This document shows, one piece after another, positions 14,626-18,404 of a stretch of 18,404 nucleotides of DNA. Each line of letters opens with the position of its first letter. Within the stretch, counting starts at the first letter, position 1. Under the pieces are notes generated by a model that worked only from the letters and a program-made list of their open reading frames with translations, was not told the DNA's origin and did not search any database. Position numbers and translations under genes: made by a program. The stretch is from an uncultured Hyphomicrobiales bacterium (GTDB taxonomy: Bacteria > Pseudomonadota > Alphaproteobacteria > Rhizobiales > Beijerinckiaceae), in the NCBI GenBank assembly GCA_903932565.1, contig CAIZGQ010000249.1, forward strand, positions 1 through 18,404, written 5' to 3'.

Positions 14626-15375
14626 TTGACCTCCTTCCTAGCCTCGATTTGCACCAGATTGTCCGCCCTTGCTGTCGGCACCCTTCTTTTGGTGGTCCCG
14701 GCGCTGGCGCAAACGAAGCCCTGCGTCGTTGAGCTTTTCACCAGCCAAGGGTGCTCTTCCTGCCCGCCGGCTGACGCGGTCCTGGGTTCGATTGCCAAGA
14801 CACCCGGCGTGATCGCGCTGTCCCTGCCCGTCGATTATTGGGATTATATCGGGTGGAAGGATACCTTTGCGTCGGCGCAGTTCACCGCAAGGCAGAAGTC
14901 CTATGCCAACGCCCGTGGCGATGGGCGCGTTTACACGCCGCAGGCCGTCATCGACGGAATCATGCATGTGGTTGGGAGCGATTCCGCTGGCATCGCGCGC
15001 ATCGCTGACATGAGCTATGGCCAGTCAGGCGCCATGACCGTGCCGGTTTCGCTGTCCGTGCGGGATAAAAGCTTCAATATCGAAATCGGCAAAGCCGGGG
15101 CCGAGGCCTCCATGGGCGGGACCGTGTGGCTCTTGCGCATCGCCAAGTCCCGGTCGGTCACCATCGGCCGGGGTGAAAACCACGGACACACGCTGACTTA
15201 CACAAATATCGTGCGCGACATGACGAAGCTTGGCGAGTGGACCGGTGGCGTGACCAAATACGAGGCACCCCTGCGTGGCGCAGGTCCGACCGATGCGGAT
15301 GGTGCGGCCGTGATTGTTCAGGCTGGATCTCTCGCCCATCCCGGCGTCATTCTGGGCGCCGCCCTCGCACCGTGA
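14626..15375 (+). CDS. DUF1223 exported thiol-motif protein
   Basis: A 249-residue protein of the DUF1223 family, thioredoxin-like, with no assigned reaction. A signal peptide covers about residues 1-28 (hydrophobic LSALAVGTLLLVV, ending ALA before Q). The conserved CVVELFTSQGCSSCPPAD (33-50) contains the CSSC pair (43-46) expected of a redox-active thiol site. Typical family sequence continues with DYWDYIGWKD and VYTPQAVIDG. The start is a TTG: a stop lies five codons upstream, no ATG exists before the conserved region, and no convincing ribosome binding site is visible. Poor translation, or a start elsewhere, is possible. Redox or thiol chemistry in the periplasm is inferred from the motif only. 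Confidence 0.8.
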   Translation: MTSFLASICTRLSALAVGTLLLVVPALAQTKPCVVELFTSQGCSSCPPADAVLGSIAKTPGVIALSLPVDYWDYIGWKDTFASAQFTARQKSYANARGDGRVYTPQAVIDGIMHVVGSDSAGIARIADMSYGQSGAMTVPVSLSVRDKSFNIEIGKAGAEASMGGTVWLLRIAKSRSVTIGRGENHGHTLTYTNIVRDMTKLGEWTGGVTKYEAPLRGAGPTDADGAAVIVQAGSLAHPGVILGAALAP

Positions 15376-15464
15376 CGTCCAGCCAGCCTGTTTCCAGCAA
15401 TCCGCTGGGGCCAGCTCAGGGCGCTCCGAAAACTAGGTGTGGGCGGACTGCCTAAAGTTAGCTC

Positions 15465-15481
15465 ATTGTCGATGACACAAT
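15465..15481. promoter_or_regulatory. Candidate MarR operator upstream of the MarR gene
   Basis: ATTGT (15465-15469) and ACAAT (15477-15481) form an exact inverted repeat with a 7-base centre, about 65 bases before the MarR-family start. MarR-type operators such as those of OhrR often contain ACAAT/ATTGT half sites, and these genes often repress themselves. This is a pattern match only. The remainder of the 15376-15546 gap holds a weak CCAGC/GCTGG hairpin without a T-run. Confidence 0.3.
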
Positions 15482-15546
15482 TTGCCGATCAGGTGTGAGC
15501 GCGGTATCAAGGGGTCCCGGCCCGTGACAGCGTAGCATTTGACCCG

Positions 15547-16110
15547 ATGACCACACATTATCCGTCTGCCCAAATCGTTGAAGAGCCGTTGTCCAAAGGC
15601 GCGGACGAGGCGGCAGGCCATGATGAGGCCGCGCGCACCTCATCCCAGGCGCTGAACCTCGATCGCTACATCCCGGCCCAGCTGACGTATATCGCAGGCA
15701 AGATCCAGTCGGGTGCCTCCGCGGTGTACCGGCCCATTTATGGCGTGGGCATTACCGATTGGCGCATCATGGCGTTGCTGGCCAGTGAACCCTGGGTGCG
15801 CGCCACGCATATCTGCCAGACAACGGGTCTTGATAAAGCCGCCGTCAGCCGCTCCGTGCGGGACATGCAGGACATGGGTCTCGTCGAAGTGCATCTCGAT
15901 CCGGCTGACCAGCGCCGTCAGCGCATTGCATTGACCCAAAAAGGTCTCGACCATCACGACAAGATCGTCGATCTCGCCCGCGTGCGCGAAACGCATCTGC
16001 TGCAGGATTTCAGTGAAGCAGAACGCACCATGCTGCTGGATTTTCTGGCGCGCATGCAGCACCGTTTGCGCAATGCTGCACCCATCGCTGTGGATGATGA
16101 ACACGCCTGA
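15547..16110 (+). CDS. MarR-family transcriptional regulator
   Basis: A cytoplasmic DNA-binding repressor or activator of 187 residues. The winged helix-turn-helix is at about 69-133: DWRIMALLASE leads into THICQTTGLDKAAVSRSVRDM (recognition helix) and the wing DPADQRRQRIALT (118-130). Flanking helices (about 38-65 and 134-178) would form the dimer interface. The first 35 residues are polar, Ala/Glu-rich and look disordered; typical MarR proteins are about 150 residues, so this is an N-terminal extension. I see no clustered Cys that would mark an OhrR-type oxidant sensor. The ATG at 15547 has no strong ribosome binding site. The gene seems to stand alone, with no obvious divergent or downstream target, so the ligand and regulon are unknown. 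Confidence 0.87.
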   Translation: MTTHYPSAQIVEEPLSKGADEAAGHDEAARTSSQALNLDRYIPAQLTYIAGKIQSGASAVYRPIYGVGITDWRIMALLASEPWVRATHICQTTGLDKAAVSRSVRDMQDMGLVEVHLDPADQRRQRIALTQKGLDHHDKIVDLARVRETHLLQDFSEAERTMLLDFLARMQHRLRNAAPIAVDDEHA

Positions 16111-16126
16111 ACGTAGGGCCCTCTGA

Positions 16127-16152
16127 AAAGGCGCCTTCGTGCAGGCTTTTTT
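16127..16152 (+). terminator. Weak terminator-like hairpin after the MarR gene
   Basis: GCCT and AGGC flank a 6-base loop and are followed by TTTTTT, 20 to 40 bases after the MarR stop. The stem is short, with mismatches when extended, so this is only a possible weak Rho-independent terminator. The rest of the gap to 16337 has no feature I can support beyond the ribosome binding site at 16326-16330. Confidence 0.3.
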
Positions 16153-16325
16153 GGCTGGTGCATTGGGCCGGTCTGAGCCTTGGTCTCAAAGACGTCGCAT
16201 GCTCGCCGTATTCTGGAATGATATTTGTTACACTTGTCATGCGACTGCAGGCTGAGTGCGTGCGTAGAAGGGCTGCGGAACAAACCGCTGACCTTGAAGG
16301 TTTTCCGCTCAGGACGTGTTCGGTT

Positions 16326-16330
16326 GAGGG
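16326..16330 (+). promoter_or_regulatory. Ribosome binding site deciding the PepSY-like gene start
   Basis: GAGGG with a 7-base spacer to the ATG at 16338. An in-frame ATG at 16158 would add 60 residues with no exported-protein character before the signal peptide. Confidence 0.6.
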
Positions 16331-16337
16331 ATTGGGT

Positions 16338-17228
16338 ATGCCATCAGGCGTTTTTGTTGCTCGTTTCGTTCCGTTGTTAACCCAGCGCGCCTGTGTGCGG
16401 GCGGCACGCTCTGTTGCGCTTGCAAGCGTCCTTCTTGGTACGGCGCTGGTTGGCGCACAGCCCGCGCAGGCGCAGCTGTTTGGCTGGCTGGGTGGTGGCG
16501 GGCGCACTTTTGACGCGGATGCCGCACCGTCCGTTCCGCCGGGCGAAATTATGCGTCGTCTGGCCGGCAGGGGAATGCGGTTTAATTCGGCGCTGCAGCG
16601 TAATGGCGGCGTCTATCTCGCAGATGTCACCGACGCGCGCGGTCGCCAGATGCGCCTTGTGATCGACGCGTATCGCGGCAAGGTTTTGCAGGCGTTTGCC
16701 TATGGTCCGCCGCGCCCGGCGGGGTTTGTTCCGGAAAGCCGCGGCTTTGCGCCAAGCCCGGTCTATCCGGGTGAGTCCTATGCATCGCGCGAAACATATC
16801 CGCCAGCAGGGCCGGGCTATATGCAACAGCAGCGCCCGGTGGAACCACGCGTTCAGGATACCCCGACCCGTGAGCCGCGTTCGACCCGCGCCAGCCGCGC
16901 GCGGGCCGCCAGAGAAGCTGCGCGCGACAGTGCCCGGTCTGCCAGTCCGGTGAATTCTGTGGATCCCGCACCTGCTTCGAAAGTCACACCGCCTGCGCCA
17001 TCCGAGGCGACCGTGAACCCAATCGAGCCGCGGGCCACGCCGCGGGCCGCCGAGCCAGCAAAGGCTTCTGCGGCGATTGCGCAACCAGCGCTGGTTTCGG
17101 ATGCGCCCCAGCCCGCGGTGCCGCCGGTTGCTGCAACACCGCGCGCACCTTCGGCAGCAACTGCGCCCGCCTCCCAGGACAACAAGGCTGGCTTTGCCAA
17201 TGGTGTCCCCATCAATCCTCTCGATTGA
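16338..17228 (+). CDS. Exported PepSY-like protein with long Pro/Ala-rich tail
   Basis: I do not recognise a named gene. The 296-residue product has a signal peptide (1-45: basic start, hydrophobic ALASVLLGTALVGA, cleavage after QPAQA). A short folded part (about 66-120) contains GGVYLADVTDARGRQMRLVI and DAYRGKVLQAF. That pattern, a strand ending in VIDAY-G-V, resembles the PepSY-like hypothetical proteins seen in many Hyphomicrobiales. From about 122 to the end the chain is low-complexity: Tyr/Pro/Gly-rich first, then an Arg/Ala stretch (about 176-202), then Ala/Pro/Thr repeats, with GFANGVPINPLD at the C-terminus. The tail looks disordered and may span the cell wall or bind partners. It ends just before the convergent terminator. 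Periplasmic location is well supported; function is unknown. Confidence 0.72.
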   Translation: MPSGVFVARFVPLLTQRACVRAARSVALASVLLGTALVGAQPAQAQLFGWLGGGGRTFDADAAPSVPPGEIMRRLAGRGMRFNSALQRNGGVYLADVTDARGRQMRLVIDAYRGKVLQAFAYGPPRPAGFVPESRGFAPSPVYPGESYASRETYPPAGPGYMQQQRPVEPRVQDTPTREPRSTRASRARAAREAARDSARSASPVNSVDPAPASKVTPPAPSEATVNPIEPRATPRAAEPAKASAAIAQPALVSDAPQPAVPPVAATPRAPSAATAPASQDNKAGFANGVPINPLD

Positions 17229-17255
17229 GCTGACGCCGCAACGTTCTTGCGTCCG

Positions 17256-17289
17256 AAATAAAAAAGGCACCGAGATGATCGGTGCCTTT
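17256..17289 (-). terminator. Convergent intrinsic terminator between the PepSY-like gene and hsp20
   Basis: An 11-base perfect stem (AAAGGCACCGA/TCGGTGCCTTT, 17263-17289) with a 5-base loop. On the minus strand it is followed by an uninterrupted T-run and TATTT, a strong terminator for hsp20. On the plus strand the stem ends in TTT only, so it is a weaker stop for the PepSY-like gene, 34 bases after its stop codon. It probably serves both directions. Confidence 0.85.
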
Positions 17290-17338
17290 CGTATGTCCAG
17301 AGCGGCCCGCTTCAAAGCGCGAGCCCCGCATTTGCAAG

Positions 17339-17830
17339 TCAGGCAGCGCGCTGTCCTTCAATCACCTGCGCGGATGGCGCATTGGTGTTGCTGCCAATCG
17401 GAATCTGACGCGGCTTCTTGGCTTCCGGGATCTCCCGAACAAGGTCGACACTTAGCAAACCGTTTTCGAGTTTGGCACTTGTCACCTGCACATGATCTGC
17501 AAGCTGGAAGCGTCGCTCGAACGCACGGGCGGCGATGCCACGGTAAAGAACTTCCACGATCTTCGTATCAGCATCGGAATTTGCCGCTTCGGCAGCTTCC
17601 TTCGTGCCGCGAATGAGAAGGTTGTTCTCCTTCACTTCAATCGACAGATCGCGCTCGGCAAAGCCGGCAACTGCAACTGTGATGCGGTAGGTCGTCTCGC
17701 CGGTCCGCTCGATGTTGTAGGGCGGGTAGGCGGGAGAGGTTTCGCTCGGGCCGATCTGATCGATCAGGCTGAACAGGCGGTCGAAACCAACGGTCGAGCG
17801 ATACAGGGGTGACAGGTCGAATGTACGCAT
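17339..17830 (-). CDS. Small heat shock protein, Hsp20/IbpA type
   Basis: ATP-independent cytoplasmic chaperone that holds unfolding proteins during heat stress. The chain is 163 residues. A short N-terminal arm with MRTFDLSPLYRSTVGFDRLF, typical of rhizobial class A Hsp20 and E. coli IbpA, precedes the alpha-crystallin domain (about 36-136). That domain contains PPYNIERTGETTYRI, AVAGF, YRGIAARAFERRFQLAD and LENGLLSVDL. The C-terminal IPI (143-145) is the I-x-I motif that drives oligomer assembly. An upstream in-frame start at 17854 would run through the thermometer hairpin. The ATG at 17830 has GGAGG eight bases upstream and fits the family. Expression is probably controlled twice: by an RpoH-type promoter and by a ROSE-like leader. 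A strong terminator follows. Confidence 0.93.
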   Translation of the reverse strand: MRTFDLSPLYRSTVGFDRLFSLIDQIGPSETSPAYPPYNIERTGETTYRITVAVAGFAERDLSIEVKENNLLIRGTKEAAEAANSDADTKIVEVLYRGIAARAFERRFQLADHVQVTSAKLENGLLSVDLVREIPEAKKPRQIPIGSNTNAPSAQVIEGQRAA

Positions 17831-17922
17831 GATCATATCCTCCAATGGAAGCAATATGTGGCGCGGTCCGGCCCCCGGGGGCGGGGCGCCATCTGATGTA
17901 CGCGGCCGATTTGGCCCGCGTT
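17831..17922 (-). ncRNA. ROSE-type RNA thermometer in the hsp20 leader
   Basis: Read on the minus strand, the leader folds into three hairpins. The first is at 17901-17920, with near-complete pairing CGCGG/CCGCG and GCC/GGC (one bulged G). The second is at 17859-17891, closed by UGGCGC/GCGCCA. The third is at 17835-17857, where AUAUUGCU pairs with the region GGAGGAUAU. The third contains the ROSE hallmark: UUGCU opposite the ribosome binding site GGAGG (17839-17843), with a bulged G that makes the pairing weak and heat-sensitive. ROSE elements are known in front of hsp20 genes of Bradyrhizobium and other rhizobia (Rfam ROSE family). Folding was done by eye. At low temperature the site would be masked; on heating it opens. 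Confidence 0.8.
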
Positions 17923-17928
17923 TCCAAG

Positions 17929-17956
17929 ATTTGGGGAGGCTTTGATTTGCCGCAAG
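17929..17956 (-). promoter_or_regulatory. RpoH (sigma-32) type promoter of hsp20
   Basis: On the minus strand CTTGCGG (17950-17956) and CCCCAAAT (17929-17936) are spaced by 13 bases, close to the sigma-32 consensus CTTGAAA / CCCCATNT. The predicted start near 17922 falls directly before the first hairpin of the thermometer, which is the arrangement expected of ROSE leaders. Confidence 0.65.
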
Positions 17957-18023
17957 ACGCGTCCGCGAAATTTTTTCGGGCGGGCGTCACGGGACGACTG
18001 CGGCGGCAGAAGGCTGCGATTGC

Positions 18024-18404
18024 TCAGATCAAGTGGGGCGCAAGTTGCCGCCGGAGGTCGTCCTTCACGCGTTCGGACGCTTCCAGAATCTGCGCGACCC
18101 GGAAGAAATCGAGCGCCCGGAAGGCGTCGACATCCGGACGCACCAGAATGTCGGGCGTCGAACGCATCAGCATTTCATTGGTGATGGTCGCCTGCATGAT
18201 CTGCGCTGAGCCCAGTATGGCCTCGATGGCCTTGGGGGCTGCGTGACGGCCCGGCAGAGGCCCACCGGTGACGTCACAGGCAATCACGAGATCTGCCTTG
18301 CCCGCCAGCAACCCGAAGGGCAGGGGATTGACCGCGCCACCATCGACGAGCACGCGCTCGCCTGCCTTCACCGGGCGAATGAGCCCGGGTATCGCCATGG
18401 AGCC
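18024..18404 (-). CDS. Patatin-like phospholipase, C-terminal part cut by window edge
   Basis: The last 126 codons of a longer minus-strand gene; the frame is still open at the window edge, and the visible Met at 18398 is internal. GSMAIPGLIRPV followed by DGGAVNPLP matches the patatin family, in which the Asp of the DG-G motif is the second member of the Ser-Asp catalytic dyad. The Ser of GXSXG must lie upstream of the window. The closest common type is the bacterial RssA/NTE-like group of about 300 residues. Enzymes of this family hydrolyse acyl ester bonds in lipids; the real substrate is unknown. The stop is 67 bases upstream of the hsp20 promoter and no clear terminator separates the two, so some read-through into hsp20 is possible. 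Confidence 0.85.
   Translation of the reverse strand, partial: GSMAIPGLIRPVKAGERVLVDGGAVNPLPFGLLAGKADLVIACDVTGGPLPGRHAAPKAIEAILGSAQIMQATITNEMLMRSTPDILVRPDVDAFRALDFFRVAQILEASERVKDDLRRQLAPHLI

Noticed and set aside
16377..17315. A 312-codon minus-strand open frame opposite the PepSY-like gene
   Set aside because: The product is Arg/Cys/Gly-rich without a family pattern, and it would start inside the convergent terminator region. The plus-strand frame has a signal peptide and a ribosome binding site.
1..18404. CRISPR arrays, tRNA or rRNA genes, insertion sequences, phage genes or defence genes
   Set aside because: No spaced direct repeats, cloverleaf-like sequences, transposase motifs or terminal inverted repeats were seen on reading both strands. 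By-eye reading could miss a short or diverged element.

Overview
This window reads as a piece of alphaproteobacterial chromosome, most likely Hyphomicrobiales (Rhizobiales). The base composition is GC-rich. Three things point there: a membrane-anchored CycM-type cytochrome c next to kdsB and pheA (as I recall, the same three genes neighbour each other in Sinorhizobium); a Hsp20 gene preceded by what looks like a ROSE RNA thermometer and an RpoH-type promoter; and a YejABEF peptide importer like those of rhizobia and Brucella. I see no transposase, phage gene, tRNA, rRNA, CRISPR array or integration site. The window looks like ordinary core chromosome with a few less usual gene combinations.

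Layout. Positions 1-6780 (minus strand) hold a five-gene unit, yejA-yejB-yejE-yejF-deoB, with short gaps or overlaps. It is a peptide ABC importer followed by a phosphopentomutase gene cut by the window edge. Next, also on minus, is cycM (6954-7487) with its own intrinsic terminator. Divergent from it on plus are kdsB and pheA, overlapping by 4 bases, for LPS Kdo activation and phenylalanine synthesis. After a 111-base gap comes a plus-strand set: an Anbu proteasome-like peptidase, an LDHD-type FAD-linked dehydrogenase (4-base overlap) and a 'ligase-associated' metallo-beta-lactamase exonuclease. Then come HupE and an MltB-type lytic transglycosylase (4-base overlap), a DUF1223 thiol-motif protein, a MarR-family regulator, and an exported PepSY-like protein of unknown function. 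At 17229 the strands converge on a hairpin terminator. On minus beyond it are hsp20 with its thermometer leader, and the C-terminal part of a patatin-like phospholipase that runs off the window.

How the genes work together. The yej genes make one transporter: periplasmic binding protein, two permeases and one double ATPase. Co-transcribed deoB may link peptide uptake with nucleoside salvage, or may simply share the transcript. The Anbu, FAD dehydrogenase and exonuclease genes are packed as one transcript, but each lacks the partners it usually has elsewhere, so their joint role is open. The hsp20 leader is the best supported regulatory module: a heat-shock promoter sets the start of an RNA of about 90 bases that folds into three hairpins, the last hiding the ribosome binding site.

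Several starts were moved downstream to an ATG with a well-placed ribosome binding site (yejA, yejE, cycM, anbu, the exonuclease, hupE, the PepSY-like gene and hsp20). No stretch above 300 bases lacks a gene; the longest gap is 16111-16337.
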